Source of the DNA: JBMOMT01 sp049324835 | Lineage (GTDB): Bacteria; Chloroflexota; Anaerolineae; CAYNKW01 | Length of the DNA stretch: 64,000 nt | Assembly: GCA_049324835.1 (NCBI GenBank) | Contig: JBMOMT010000022.1 | Location: 54,330-118,329 of the forward strand | Direction of reading: 5' to 3' | Shown here: positions 8,951-17,824 of the stretch, in pieces | Numbering within the stretch: the stretch's first letter is position 1 | How the letters are laid out: each line of letters begins with the position of its first letter | The notes under the pieces: generated by a model | Seen by the model: the letters and a program-made list of their open reading frames with translations, nothing else | What the model was told of the DNA's origin: nothing | The model's database searches: none | Translations under genes and position numbers: made by a program

Positions 8951-9577
8951 ATGGCCTCGGCTCCAAAGGGAATTCCTGACATCGTAGTGGGTCGATTACC
9001 GCTCTACTTGAGGGCGCTCACCTTTCTGCTGGAAGAAGGGCGCGAGATCACCTCTTCACAAGAGCTGGGTGATCGGCTGGGCATCAGCTCGGCCCAGATC
9101 CGCAAAGACCTCTCCCATTTTGGCGAGTTCGGTAAGCAGGGCACCGGTTACGAGATCGCATATTTGTGCCAGCAGTTGCGCCGTATCCTGAATCTGGAAG
9201 AAGATTGGGAGGTGGCGCTGATAGGGGCCGGCGATTTGGGGCATGCTCTGGCGCATTATGGGGGCTTTGCCGGCAAGGGTTTTCGTATCGCAGTGGTGTT
9301 TGACCGCGACCCTCAAAAGATCGGCAAAAAACTGGCCAGGTTCGAGATCTATGATTCGGAGGCTATGGACACCATCATCAGAGATCGAGGTATCGAGGTG
9401 GCCATTGTTGCCGTGCCCGCCGCAGAAGCTCAGGCCGTTGCCAATACGCTCATCGAGTCGGGTGTGCGGGCCATTTTGAACTATGCTCCCATTACCATCG
9501 TCGTGCCGCCCCATGTGCGGGTGCAGAACATCGATCCGGTGGTTCACCTGCAACACATGATGCATTACCTGGCATGA
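8951..9577 (+). CDS. rex: Redox-sensing transcriptional repressor Rex
   Basis: 208 aa, the usual Rex length. The start is the ATG at 8951 with AGGAGGGG 6 bp upstream; the longer open frame would run through the promoter. The N-terminal winged helix includes ITSSQELGDRLGISSAQIRKDLS and the family hallmark FGEFGKQGTGY. The Rossmann domain begins with ALIGAGDLGHALAHY and binds NADH/NAD+. C-terminal AILNYAPITIVVP matches the domain-swap region. Rex represses fermentation and respiratory genes when NAD+ is high. It stands alone, divergent from the ABC exporter and convergent with mreB. Confidence 0.96.
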   Translation: MASAPKGIPDIVVGRLPLYLRALTFLLEEGREITSSQELGDRLGISSAQIRKDLSHFGEFGKQGTGYEIAYLCQQLRRILNLEEDWEVALIGAGDLGHALAHYGGFAGKGFRIAVVFDRDPQKIGKKLARFEIYDSEAMDTIIRDRGIEVAIVAVPAAEAQAVANTLIESGVRAILNYAPITIVVPPHVRVQNIDPVVHLQHMMHYLA

Positions 9578-9588
9578 GCCCCAATGTC

Positions 9589-9624
9589 AAGGGCGCAAGG
9601 GATTTTCCCTTGCGCCCTTTTTGT
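9589..9624 (+). terminator. Intrinsic terminator after rex
   Basis: AAGGGCGCAAGGGA (9589-9602), a 3-nt loop and TCCCTTGCGCCCTT (9606-9619), then TTTTT. It lies between the convergent rex and mreB genes and may act on both strands. Confidence 0.9.
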
Positions 9625-9637
9625 TGGCCAGGTAGGT

Positions 9638-10642
9638 TCAAATCTCCGGCAGGCTGCGCCGCATGATGTGCAGGTTTTCCAGCGCTTTGCCAGCGCCGAT
9701 GGCCGTGCAGGCCATGGGGTTCTCGGCCACGTAACACGGCACGCCGGTCTGCCGTGTCAGCAGCCGGTCGATGCCGCGCAACAACGCGCCGCCACCCACC
9801 AGCGCCATGCCGCGGTCGATGATATCGGCAGAAAGCTCTGGCGGGGTTTTTTCCAGCACCGAGCGCACCACAGCCACGATGTTCGACAGCGGCTCGGCGA
9901 TGGCCTCGGTGACTTCGCCAGAGGTGATGGTGATGGTCCTCGGCAGACCAGCCACCTGATCGCGTCCCTGTACCTCCATGCTCATCTCTTCTTCCAAAGG
10001 CAGCGCGCTGCCGATGCGGAACTTGATCTCTTCGGCGGTGGGGCTGCCCACCATCAGGTTGTATTTCTTGCGGATATAGGAGACGATGGCCTCGTCGATG
10101 CGGACGCCGCCCACGCGCACGGAGGACGAGCCAACGATGTCGTTCATCGAGATGACGGCTGCCTCGCTGGTGCCGCCGCCGATATCGACCACCATGTTGC
10201 CGGTGGGTGTGCCGATGGGCATGCCCGCGCCCAACGCCGCAGCCAGCGGCTCCCAGATCAGGTAGGCTTCACGGGCGCCCGTCTGCATGGCGGCCTCGTG
10301 CACCGCCCGACGCTCGACGCTGGTTACACCCACCGGTACACTGATCATGATCTTGTGGCCGGGGAAACGTCGCCGTCCTACCGCTCGCTCGATGAAATAG
10401 GTGAGCATGCGTTCGGTCACCACGTAATCGGCAATGACGCCATCGCGCATGGGGCGCATCACCTCCAGGTGCTCCGAGGTGCGCTCCAGCATGGCTTTGG
10501 CGTCGTTGCCCACCGCGACGATGCGGTCGTCGCGCAGCGAGATGGCCACCACCGATGGTTCTTGCAGAACGATGCCCTTGCCTTTGATGAAGATCAGGAC
10601 GTTGACCGTCCCCAGGTCTACTCCGATCAACTTGGTAAACAT
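9638..10642 (-). CDS. mreB: Rod-shape-determining actin homologue MreB/Mbl
   Basis: 334 aa from the ATG at 10642, chosen because GGGAGG precedes it and the product opens FTKLIGVDLGTVNVLIF. Actin-type nucleotide motifs are intact: phosphate 1 (GVDLGTVN), phosphate 2 (MVVDIGGGTSEAAVI) and the adenosine motif (MALVGGGALLRGID). It polymerises on the inner membrane face to guide lateral wall growth. No mreC/mreD follow. It sits downstream of atpC but behind a terminator, so it is probably transcribed separately or only by readthrough. A neighbourhood of atp genes and an mbl/mreB gene also occurs in Firmicutes. Confidence 0.95.
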   Translation of the reverse strand: MFTKLIGVDLGTVNVLIFIKGKGIVLQEPSVVAISLRDDRIVAVGNDAKAMLERTSEHLEVMRPMRDGVIADYVVTERMLTYFIERAVGRRRFPGHKIMISVPVGVTSVERRAVHEAAMQTGAREAYLIWEPLAAALGAGMPIGTPTGNMVVDIGGGTSEAAVISMNDIVGSSSVRVGGVRIDEAIVSYIRKKYNLMVGSPTAEEIKFRIGSALPLEEEMSMEVQGRDQVAGLPRTITITSGEVTEAIAEPLSNIVAVVRSVLEKTPPELSADIIDRGMALVGGGALLRGIDRLLTRQTGVPCYVAENPMACTAIGAGKALENLHIMRRSLPEI

Positions 10643-10668
10643 CCAGCCTCCCAGCACGCAATATCGTG

Positions 10669-10704
10669 AAAAAAGGGGGGCCACCGGGTTGCTCGTGGTC
10701 CCCC
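10669..10704 (-). terminator. Intrinsic terminator after atpC
   Basis: Read on the minus strand: a GGGGG/CCCCC plus CCAC/GTGG stem (10675-10684 with 10695-10704, one G-U pair) followed by six T. It closes the F1-ATPase operon before mreB. Confidence 0.8.
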
Positions 10705-10726
10705 AGGATGGGCAGCGCAGCCGTTG

Positions 10727-11173
10727 TCAGTTGTGCGGCTCTTCTGAACGGGGCGCGCCCCGGCGGCGGCGTTGCTGGCGGGCCACCTGGAGCCGGGCCA
10801 GAGAGCGATGCAACGCCCCCTGGATGGCGGCATAGTCTTCCGAAGTGGGCGGGAATTCGCGCAACATCTGTTCGGCCCGCTCCCGGGCTGCTTGAGCGCG
10901 GGCCTCGTCGATCTCGTGTGAATACTCGGCAGTGTCAGCCATGACGATCACTTGGTCGGCCAGCACTTCCAGGTAACCGCCGCCGATGGCAAAATGCTCT
11001 GCCTGGCCGCCTTTTTCCACCACCAGTTCACCCGGCACGAGCGAAGTCATCAGCGGCGCGTGGTTGGGCAGAATCTGGATCTCGCCCTTGAACGCCGGTG
11101 CGGTCACGCTGTCCACGTCGTCCTGATACACCAGCCGCTCAACGGTGACGATCTCGCAATGGATGGTTTCCAT
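10727..11173 (-). CDS. atpC: ATP synthase F1 epsilon subunit
   Basis: 148 aa. The N-terminal beta-sandwich holds the family pattern APAFKGEIQILPNHAPLMTSL and AIGGGYLEVLADQVIVMADTAE, followed by a C-terminal helical hairpin (IDEARAQAARERAEQML). It is the rotor-stalk subunit that links gamma to the c-ring and can inhibit ATP hydrolysis. The C-terminus is extended by a basic Arg-rich tail (RQQRRRRGAPRSEEP). It is the last gene of atpA-G-D-C, 9 bp after atpD. Confidence 0.95.
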   Translation of the reverse strand: METIHCEIVTVERLVYQDDVDSVTAPAFKGEIQILPNHAPLMTSLVPGELVVEKGGQAEHFAIGGGYLEVLADQVIVMADTAEYSHEIDEARAQAARERAEQMLREFPPTSEDYAAIQGALHRSLARLQVARQQRRRRGAPRSEEPHN

Positions 11174-11182
11174 TCCTTACTC

Positions 11183-12577
11183 CTAAAGCGTCTTGGCCTT
11201 TGCCACTGCGTCGTCGATGTCGCCCACCATGTAAAAGGCCTGTTCCGGCAGGTCGTCGTGACGGCCATCCAGAATCTCACGAAAGCCGCGCACTGTCTCC
11301 TTGATAGGCACGTAAGCGCCGGGCCGGCCGGTAAAGACCTCGGCCACGGACATGGGCTGCGAGAGGAAGCGCTGTATTTTGCGCGCGCGGGCCACCAACA
11401 GCTTGTCCTCTTCGCTCAGTTCTTCCACACCCAGAATGGCGATGACGTCGGACAGGTCTTTGTAACGCTGGAGCACGCGTTGCACCTCGCGGGCGGTGTC
11501 ATAGTGCTCCTCGCCCACGATGTTGGGATCGAGGATGCGCGAAGTGGAGGCCAGCGGGTCTACTGCCGGGTAGAGGGCCAGTTCGGCCAGGGAGCGCTCC
11601 AGGGCGATGGTGGCATCCAGGTGGGCGAACACGGCCACCGGCGCCGGGTCGGAATAATCGTCGGCGGGCACGTAGACGGCCTGCATGGAGGTGATGGAGC
11701 CGGTCTTGGTGGAGGTGATACGCTCCTGAAGCTCACCCATCTCGGTGGCCAGGGTGGGCTGATAACCCACAGCGCTGGGCATGCGCCCCAGCAGGGCAGA
11801 GACCTCCATGCCGGCCATGGAGAAACGAAAGATGTTGTCGATGAACAGCAGCACGTCGCGGCCCTGATCGCGGAAATACTCGGCCAGGCACAGGCCAGAC
11901 AACGCCACCCGCAGGCGCACGCCGGGCGGTTCGTTCATCTGTCCAAAGACCATGGCCGTTTTTTCGATGACGCCCGATTCGATCAGCTCACGCCACAGGT
12001 CGTTGCCCTCGCGGGAGCGCTCGCCCACGCCGGCAAACACCGACATACCACCGTGTTGGGTGGCGATAGAGTGGATGAGCTCCTGGATGACGACCGTTTT
12101 GCCCACGCCAGCGCCGCCAAAGACGCCCGTCTTGCCGCCACGGGTAAAGGGCGCCACCAGGTCGATGACTTTGAGCCCGGTTTCAAAGAACTCGGGGACA
12201 GTCACCTGTTCCTCAAAGGGTGGCGCGGGGCGATGGATGGGGTAATAATCGGCGGCTTCCACCGGGCCTTTTTGATCGATGGGCTGGCCCACGACGTTAA
12301 AGATACGGCCCAATGTGCCCTCGCCCACCGGCATGGTGATGGGCATGCCGGTGTTGGTGACGGGGGCGCCACGTTTCAGGCCGTCGGTGGCGTCCATGGC
12401 CACGGTGCGCACCAGGTTGTCGCCCAGGTGGGTTTGCACTTCCAGAACCAGCGGGCTTTGGCCCTCGCGTTCGATCTCCAATGCGTGAAAAATCTCGGGC
12501 AGTTCTTCGGCAGAGAATGCCACATCCACCACCGGGCCCATGATCTGGGCCACCCTGCCAGGCGTGCCTTTGGCCAT
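11183..12577 (-). CDS. atpD: ATP synthase F1 beta subunit
   Basis: 464 aa, normal length. The catalytic Walker A reads GGAGVGKTVVIQEL, followed by GVGERSREGNDLW, Walker B VLLFIDNIFRF and the signature ALLGRMPSAVGYQPTL. The C-terminal DELSEED region reads GVEELSEEDKL. It carries the catalytic sites of the F1 hexamer. It is encoded between atpG and atpC in the usual order. Confidence 0.98.
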   Translation of the reverse strand: MAKGTPGRVAQIMGPVVDVAFSAEELPEIFHALEIEREGQSPLVLEVQTHLGDNLVRTVAMDATDGLKRGAPVTNTGMPITMPVGEGTLGRIFNVVGQPIDQKGPVEAADYYPIHRPAPPFEEQVTVPEFFETGLKVIDLVAPFTRGGKTGVFGGAGVGKTVVIQELIHSIATQHGGMSVFAGVGERSREGNDLWRELIESGVIEKTAMVFGQMNEPPGVRLRVALSGLCLAEYFRDQGRDVLLFIDNIFRFSMAGMEVSALLGRMPSAVGYQPTLATEMGELQERITSTKTGSITSMQAVYVPADDYSDPAPVAVFAHLDATIALERSLAELALYPAVDPLASTSRILDPNIVGEEHYDTAREVQRVLQRYKDLSDVIAILGVEELSEEDKLLVARARKIQRFLSQPMSVAEVFTGRPGAYVPIKETVRGFREILDGRHDDLPEQAFYMVGDIDDAVAKAKTL

Positions 12578-12620
12578 TCAAGTCCTCCTTACAAACAGAT
12601 GAAAAAACAGGTCCTGTTGA

Positions 12621-13532
12621 CTAGTGTGCGGCGCGCGCCTGGGCCAGGGCCTCTGCGCCGCCAGCGATGTCCATGAGCTCCAATGTGATGGCCCGCTGCC
12701 GGGCTTTGTTGTAACTGAGTTGTAGATCCTGGGCCAGCTCTTCTGCGCTCTCGGTGGCGTTACGCATGGCCACCATGCGGGCGCTGTGCTCGCTGGCCAG
12801 GCTCTCCAGCACGGCCTGGTAGATCTGCAGCTCGGTGAAGCGCGGCACCACTGCATCGAGGATGGCGCGAGGGTCGGGTTCGTAAATATATTCTGAGATC
12901 TCGGTGGTGGCGGTTTCCTGCACATACTCGGCCATGGCCTGCTGTTCCAACTCGGTGGGCAGCAGGGGCAACAGACGTTTGACTGTCGGTTCCTGGCGCA
13001 GGGTGTTGATAAAATCGGTGTAGGCCATCCACACGGCGTCGTAGGTGCCGTCGAGGAATCCATTCAGCGCCACATGGGCGATGGGCGTCACGTCTAAAAG
13101 CCTGGGTTGGGCCGGCAGGTGGCTGAATTCGGCCACCAGCGATTGTCCAGAGCGCAACATAAAATCTCGGCCCTTACGTCCCACGGTTACCACGTCGACC
13201 GGCACGGGCAGGGCGGCGACGTACCGTTGGGCCAGGCGGATGATGTTGGTATTAAAAGCGCCGCACAGTCCCCGATCGCTGGTGAGTAGTATCAGGGCTG
13301 CCCTGTTCACCGGGCGCGCTTGCAGCAGCGGATGCCGCTCTTCTTTTTCGCCCCGCTGGGCCGCCAGGTGGGTGAGCAGTGTCCAGGCTCGTTGGGCGTA
13401 GGGTCGAGTGGCCAGCACAGCGTCTTGAGCGCGGCGCATTTTGGATGCAGAGACGGCCTGCATGGCCCGCGTCACCTGGGCGATGTTTTTGACACTCTTG
13501 ATGCGACGTCGAATCTCGCGAATGGTTGCCAA
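12621..13532 (-). CDS. atpG: ATP synthase F1 gamma subunit
   Basis: 303 aa. The N-terminal helix ATIREIRRRIKSVKNIAQVTRAMQ and C-terminal ARMVAMRNATESAEELAQDLQL form the coiled-coil rotor shaft; LTSDRGLCGAFNTNII is the family signature. It rotates inside the alpha3-beta3 ring. It is encoded between atpA and atpD. Confidence 0.97.
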   Translation of the reverse strand: MATIREIRRRIKSVKNIAQVTRAMQAVSASKMRRAQDAVLATRPYAQRAWTLLTHLAAQRGEKEERHPLLQARPVNRAALILLTSDRGLCGAFNTNIIRLAQRYVAALPVPVDVVTVGRKGRDFMLRSGQSLVAEFSHLPAQPRLLDVTPIAHVALNGFLDGTYDAVWMAYTDFINTLRQEPTVKRLLPLLPTELEQQAMAEYVQETATTEISEYIYEPDPRAILDAVVPRFTELQIYQAVLESLASEHSARMVAMRNATESAEELAQDLQLSYNKARQRAITLELMDIAGGAEALAQARAAH

Positions 13533-13572
13533 TGAATTCGCTCCTCGTTCGTGCTGCGCCTGACGTCAGCGT

Positions 13573-15093
13573 CTAGACCGCGCCGGATCGCTTGAACTCA
13601 CCAACGGCCATCTTGAGGGCCTCTTCGGTTTCCGGGGCCAGTCTGCCCTCACGCTCGATGGTCGCGCCGATGTGAGGGTGGTGGGTGCCCATCCAACGAT
13701 GGAAGGCCGTTTCCCAGGCCTTGACCTGGGGCACTGCCACGTCGTCCAGGTAGCCATTGGTCACGGCATAGATGATCATCACCTGGTTGCCCACCGGCAT
13801 GGGCTGGTACTGAACCTGTTTGAGAATCTCTTGAATGCGCTGTCCCCGCTCCAATTGGGCGCGGGTGGCCGCATCCAGATCGGCGCCAAACTGGGCAAAA
13901 GCGGCCAGCTCGCGGAACTGAGCCATGTCCAGCTTGAGTTTGCCGGCCACCTGTTTCATGGCTTTGGTCTGGGCGGCGCTGCCCACGCGCGAAACCGAAA
14001 TGCCCACGTTGAGCGCGGGCCGGATGCCGGCGTAAAACAGATCACTCTCCAGGTAAATCTGGCCGTCGGTGATCGAGATGACGTTGGTGGGCACGTAGGT
14101 GGTGATGTCGCCGAGCTGGGTCTCGATGATGGGCAGTGCCGTGAGGGAGCCGCCGCCGTATTCCGGGGCCAGCTTGGCCGCTCGTTCCAGCAGGCGAGAG
14201 TGGAGGTAGAAAACGTCGCCCGGATAAGCCTCGCGGCCTGGCGGTCGTCGCAGGATGAGCGAAACCTGGCGGTAAGCCCAGGCGTGTTTGGTCAGATCGT
14301 CGTAGACGACCAATGCATCCTTACCCCGCTCCATAAACTCTTCGCCGATGGCGCAGCCGGTATAGGGTGCGATATACTGCATGGCCGCCGGATCCGAAGC
14401 CGAAGCCACTACCACGATGCTGTGCTCCATGGCTCCGTGCCGTTCCAGCGTGGCCACCACCTGGGCCACCTGGGCCAGTTTTTGCCCAATGGCCACATAG
14501 ATGCAGACCAGGTTTTTGCCCTTCTGATTGATGATGGTATCCACGGCCAGCGCCGTCTTGCCGGTCTGCCGGTCGCCGATGATCAACTCTCGTTGACCGC
14601 GCCCGATGGGGATCATGGCGTCGATGGCTTTGATGCCCGTCTGCACCGGTGCGTTCACCGACTCGCGCAGCACCACGCCGGGCGCGATACGCTCCACCGG
14701 CCGGAAACGCTCCGTGCGGATGGGGTCTTGGCCGTCGATGGGTTGGCCCACAGCGTTGACCACACGACCGAGCAGCTCTTCACCCACCGGCACCGACACG
14801 ATGCGACCCGTGCCGCGCACCATATCGCCCTCTTCGATGTCGGTATATTCACCCAGCAGGATGACGCCGACATTGTCGACCTCCAGGTTAAAAGCGATGC
14901 CCAGCGTGCCGTTGGGAAATTCCACCAGCTCGTTCGCCATAACGTCGGCCAGACCAGAGACGCGGGCGATGCCGTCGCCCACCTCCAGCACCGTTCCCAC
15001 ATCGGCCACCTGGACCTTGGGCTCAAACGCCGCGACCTGCTTTTGCAGAGCCGCTGCGATCTCGTTGACCAGATTCGATACCTCCGTTGCCAT
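13573..15093 (-). CDS. atpA: ATP synthase F1 alpha subunit
   Basis: 506 aa. The nucleotide motif GDRQTGKTALAVDTI, VVASASDPAAMQYIAPY and the signature PALNVGISVSRVG are all present. It is the non-catalytic nucleotide-binding subunit of F1. It is the first gene of the cluster. The usual upstream genes atpB, atpE, atpF and atpH are absent; an M42 peptidase lies there instead, so Fo and delta must be encoded elsewhere. Confidence 0.98.
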   Translation of the reverse strand: MATEVSNLVNEIAAALQKQVAAFEPKVQVADVGTVLEVGDGIARVSGLADVMANELVEFPNGTLGIAFNLEVDNVGVILLGEYTDIEEGDMVRGTGRIVSVPVGEELLGRVVNAVGQPIDGQDPIRTERFRPVERIAPGVVLRESVNAPVQTGIKAIDAMIPIGRGQRELIIGDRQTGKTALAVDTIINQKGKNLVCIYVAIGQKLAQVAQVVATLERHGAMEHSIVVVASASDPAAMQYIAPYTGCAIGEEFMERGKDALVVYDDLTKHAWAYRQVSLILRRPPGREAYPGDVFYLHSRLLERAAKLAPEYGGGSLTALPIIETQLGDITTYVPTNVISITDGQIYLESDLFYAGIRPALNVGISVSRVGSAAQTKAMKQVAGKLKLDMAQFRELAAFAQFGADLDAATRAQLERGQRIQEILKQVQYQPMPVGNQVMIIYAVTNGYLDDVAVPQVKAWETAFHRWMGTHHPHIGATIEREGRLAPETEEALKMAVGEFKRSGAV

Positions 15094-15180
15094 TCCTGCC
15101 TCCCAGGTTCGCTTTGATTCGTTATTCGGCCAGCCAGAAGCGTATGCACCTGTCAGTCTGGGTCAGTTTCAAACGCGCCA

Positions 15181-15209
15181 AGTATAACATAGAAGGGGGG
15201 TCAGAGCAA
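15181..15209 (-). promoter_or_regulatory. Promoter of the atpAGDC operon
   Basis: Minus strand: TTGCTC (15209-15204), a 17-bp spacer and TATACT (15186-15181), about 90 bp before the atpA ATG. It supports the F1 genes having their own transcript. Confidence 0.55.
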
Positions 15210-15224
15210 GTTGATTGGCACCCA

Positions 15225-16295
15225 TCAGGGCAACAGCGCGTCCACCGTGGCCTGATCCAGCTTTTTCACCACCGCCAGGACGAGCTCCAATGCCCGGTCG
15301 TAATCATCGCGGTGCATGATGGCGGCGTGACTGTGAATGTGACGCGTGGGCACGCCAACGACCACCGTGGGCACGCCCTGATTGTGCAGGTGGATCATGC
15401 CGCCATCGGTGGCGCCGCCCGGCATGATCGAAAATTGGAGAGGGATTTGGAGCTCTTGGGCGGCGGCAACCACCAGATCGCGCAGTTTGAGGTTGGGAAT
15501 CATACGCACGTCGTAAACCAGGATCGTCGGCCCGGCTCCCAGTTTGACCGCCGACTCTTCTTCCTTGATGCCGGGCACGTCGCCGCAGATGTCCACTTCC
15601 AGGACGATGGCCACGTCAGGATCGATGACGTGGGCGGTGGTTTGAGCGCCGCGCAGGCCCACCTCCTCCATGACCGTACCCACGGCATAGACGGTGTTGG
15701 GGTGCGTGTCTTGGGCCAGACGTTCCAGTGTTTGCACCGCCAGGGCGCAGCCCAGGCGGTTATCGAGCGCCTTGGCCAGGTAGGTCTTGGGATCGGCCAG
15801 CACGGCAAACTCGCTCACCGGGATGATAGGATCACCCACGCGCACCCCGGCTTCGACCACCCCCGCCTGCGAGGTGGCCCCGATGTCGATGTACATGTCC
15901 TTCTTTTCGACGAGTTTGTCACGCTCGTCTGAGGCCAGCAGATGAGGCGGTTTGGCGCCGATGACGCCGATCACGTCGCCTTTGAAGGTCTTGATGCTCA
16001 CCCGCTGGCCCAACAGCACCTGATCCCACCAGCCGCCCAGCGGCTGGAACTTGATGAAACCTTCTTTGGTGACGTGCCGCACCATAAAGCCAACTTCGTC
16101 CATGTGCCCGGCCAGCATCACTCGTGGCCGCTCTGCCTGGCCCACCCGCTTGCCAATGATGCTGCCTATGCGGTCCTGTTCGATCGTCGCCACCGCTTCC
16201 AGGTAGCGATGGAGGATGGCCCGCACCTGGCTTTCGTAACCCGGCACACCAGGAGCATCGGTAAGCTCTTTGAGGAATTGCAGCGTTCGATCCAT
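15225..16295 (-). CDS. M42-family metallo-aminopeptidase
   Basis: 356 aa from the ATG at 16295 (GGGAG upstream); the longer open frame would cross the promoter region. Metal and catalytic residues of the M42 family are visible: AGHMDEVGFMV (His and Asp), DNRLGCALA (Asp), EEVGLRGAQ (two Glu), VDICGD (Asp) and THRIH-like PTRHIHSHA (His). These enzymes form tetrahedral dodecamers that trim peptides in the cytoplasm; some members are annotated as endoglucanases, which is not supported here. Own promoter, divergent from the recombinase gene. Confidence 0.93.
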   Translation of the reverse strand: MDRTLQFLKELTDAPGVPGYESQVRAILHRYLEAVATIEQDRIGSIIGKRVGQAERPRVMLAGHMDEVGFMVRHVTKEGFIKFQPLGGWWDQVLLGQRVSIKTFKGDVIGVIGAKPPHLLASDERDKLVEKKDMYIDIGATSQAGVVEAGVRVGDPIIPVSEFAVLADPKTYLAKALDNRLGCALAVQTLERLAQDTHPNTVYAVGTVMEEVGLRGAQTTAHVIDPDVAIVLEVDICGDVPGIKEEESAVKLGAGPTILVYDVRMIPNLKLRDLVVAAAQELQIPLQFSIMPGGATDGGMIHLHNQGVPTVVVGVPTRHIHSHAAIMHRDDYDRALELVLAVVKKLDQATVDALLP

Positions 16296-16347
16296 TTTTT
16301 CATCTCCCAAGGGATTTTCGCCCGCAACAGGGGGAACAAACGGCGCT

Positions 16348-16376
16348 ATGATACACCATTTTGGCCGATTTGTCCA
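16348..16376 (-). promoter_or_regulatory. Promoter of the M42 peptidase gene
   Basis: Minus strand: TGGACA (16376-16371), a 17-bp spacer and TATCAT (16353-16348). Its -35 lies only 5 bp from the -35 of the divergent recombinase promoter. Confidence 0.65.
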
Positions 16377-16381
16377 GCCAT

Positions 16382-16410
16382 TTGACAGAACCTCGATAAG
16401 GTGGCATAAT
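16382..16410 (+). promoter_or_regulatory. Promoter of the tyrosine recombinase gene
   Basis: TTGACA (16382-16387), a 17-bp spacer and CATAAT (16405-16410), then AGGAGA before the ATG at 16435. It is back-to-back with the M42 promoter, so the two polymerases may compete. Confidence 0.7.
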
Positions 16411-16434
16411 GGCGACCAGTCCAGGAGATAACCC

Positions 16435-17445
16435 ATGAGCGAATTGACCATCGCCGAGGCCATTCAACAATTCCTGTACGATCTGGGATCGAAAAAACAA
16501 GAGCGTACCCGACTGACCTACCAGACGGCCCTGAATCACTTTCAGACATTCCTCGAGCAGAACGATCTGCCGGCTCACCGCTTCGTTTCAGCACTGGTGG
16601 TCAAGCAGGGGGTGGATTTTGCCACCTGGCTGGTCAACAGCCACTTTGGACCAGGCCAGGTCAAACCCACCACCCTGCGCACCTATCTGACCGCCGTGCA
16701 GAGATTCTATCGTTTTCTGCTGCTGCGCGGTTACGCCAGCCTCACTTACGTCGATCTGGAGCGTCTGCGCGAAGAGTACAGCGAGTATGGCCGCCTCAAA
16801 CGGCGCCTGCCGCCGCACGTCGACGACCAGGTCATCGAGGCTATCGTCGCCGCGGCCCGCTGCGTGATACCCGTCGAGGGCGATTCGCCGGCGGCGCGTC
16901 GTCAGGAACTGCGCCGCCTGCGCGACATCGCACTGGTGGAATCGCTGCGCAGCACCGGCGCACGGGTGGGGGAGCTATCCAGGCTGCGGCGGGGTGACCT
17001 GGAGTACAGCCGTCGCCGGGCGCGGGTTCGCGCCGAGAGCACCAAAGGGGTCTCCGAGCGCTATATCTATTTTGATAACCAGGCCTGGCAGGCGCTCAAG
17101 ACTTATCTCACCGCCCGCGCCGATGGCAGCGGCGGTCGGGCGTTGAGTGAATATCCTGTTTTTGCCCGCCACAGCCGCAACGCCGGCAGCAAAGTGCTGC
17201 CGCTGAGCACCACCAGCATACAAAAGTTGATACGCCGCCTGGGCCGCGAAGCCGGGCGCCTCGATGCCCACATCACGCCCCACGCCTTTCGCCACTGGTT
17301 TGCCACACGCATGCAGCGGACGACGGGTAATCTGGCGGTCACCCAAGACGCACTGGGGCATCGCTCGCCAGAGACCACCCGCATCTATGCCCGCGTCGAC
17401 GATCAGGAGATTCAGCAGGCTCACCAGCAGGCTTTTGAAAAGTGA
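16435..17445 (+). CDS. Tyrosine recombinase, XerC/XerD-like
   Basis: 336 aa. An N-terminal SAM-like core-binding domain (about 5-105) is followed by the catalytic domain. The pentad is readable: Arg in RSTGARVGELSRL, Lys in ESTKGVSERYIYF, HxxR in HAFRHWFATRM, His in LGHRSPETTRIYARV and the Tyr nucleophile in the same stretch. It could be the chromosome-dimer resolvase or a stand-alone integrase. No att-like repeats or phage genes flank it, and it sits beside housekeeping genes, which favours a Xer role. Xer assignment is inference. Confidence 0.88.
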   Translation: MSELTIAEAIQQFLYDLGSKKQERTRLTYQTALNHFQTFLEQNDLPAHRFVSALVVKQGVDFATWLVNSHFGPGQVKPTTLRTYLTAVQRFYRFLLLRGYASLTYVDLERLREEYSEYGRLKRRLPPHVDDQVIEAIVAAARCVIPVEGDSPAARRQELRRLRDIALVESLRSTGARVGELSRLRRGDLEYSRRRARVRAESTKGVSERYIYFDNQAWQALKTYLTARADGSGGRALSEYPVFARHSRNAGSKVLPLSTTSIQKLIRRLGREAGRLDAHITPHAFRHWFATRMQRTTGNLAVTQDALGHRSPETTRIYARVDDQEIQQAHQQAFEK

Positions 17446-17448
17446 GCC

Positions 17449-17667
17449 ATGCCACGACAGTTATATCCACATCATGTCAGGCATTTCGTGCGTCCCCTCA
17501 CCGACGCCGCCGAACTGGTTTGGGAGCAGATGGCTTTTATCGAGCGCTACGGACGGCGCGGCTTTTGTTTTCTAGAGCAACAAGACGACACCCATGTCTG
17601 GCTCGACATCTATGCCACCGACGATGCCCTCTTGCGCCTGGAGCGTCGGGGGCGAGGCCGGGAATAA
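17449..17667 (+). CDS. Small hypothetical protein coupled to the recombinase
   Basis: 72 aa beginning 3 bp after the recombinase stop, so probably translated by coupling; no clear ribosome site of its own. The sequence is compact and mixed alpha/beta in style (LVWEQMAFIERYGRRGFCFLE, then THVWLDIYATDDALLRLE) with a basic tail. No family recognised. Its Trp/Tyr-rich composition and codon use fit a real gene rather than a shadow. Confidence 0.55.
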   Translation: MPRQLYPHHVRHFVRPLTDAAELVWEQMAFIERYGRRGFCFLEQQDDTHVWLDIYATDDALLRLERRGRGRE

Positions 17668-17704
17668 AATATTGTCATAAAACACAGTTTGGGCGTCGTG
17701 GTAT

Positions 17705-17733
17705 TTGACTTCTTGGCCCAGTTGTGCTATATT
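17705..17733 (+). promoter_or_regulatory. Promoter of the infC operon
   Basis: TTGACT (17705-17710), a 17-bp spacer and TATATT (17728-17733). It gives an ~85-nt leader to the infC start, with a bulged GGCC...GGCC hairpin at about 17777-17800 that could be part of leader control. Confidence 0.65.
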
Positions 17734-17824
17734 TACGAGACGAATAAACGAAGCAATGGTGTTTTGGTGTCTCTCAGGCCCAACCCGTTTGGGTCGGCCC
17801 CAGCAACGTACGAGGTGAAGACGG

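Noticed and set aside
10952..12676. Long plus-strand frame over atpC and atpD
   Set aside because: Antisense shadow of two unmistakable ATP synthase genes.
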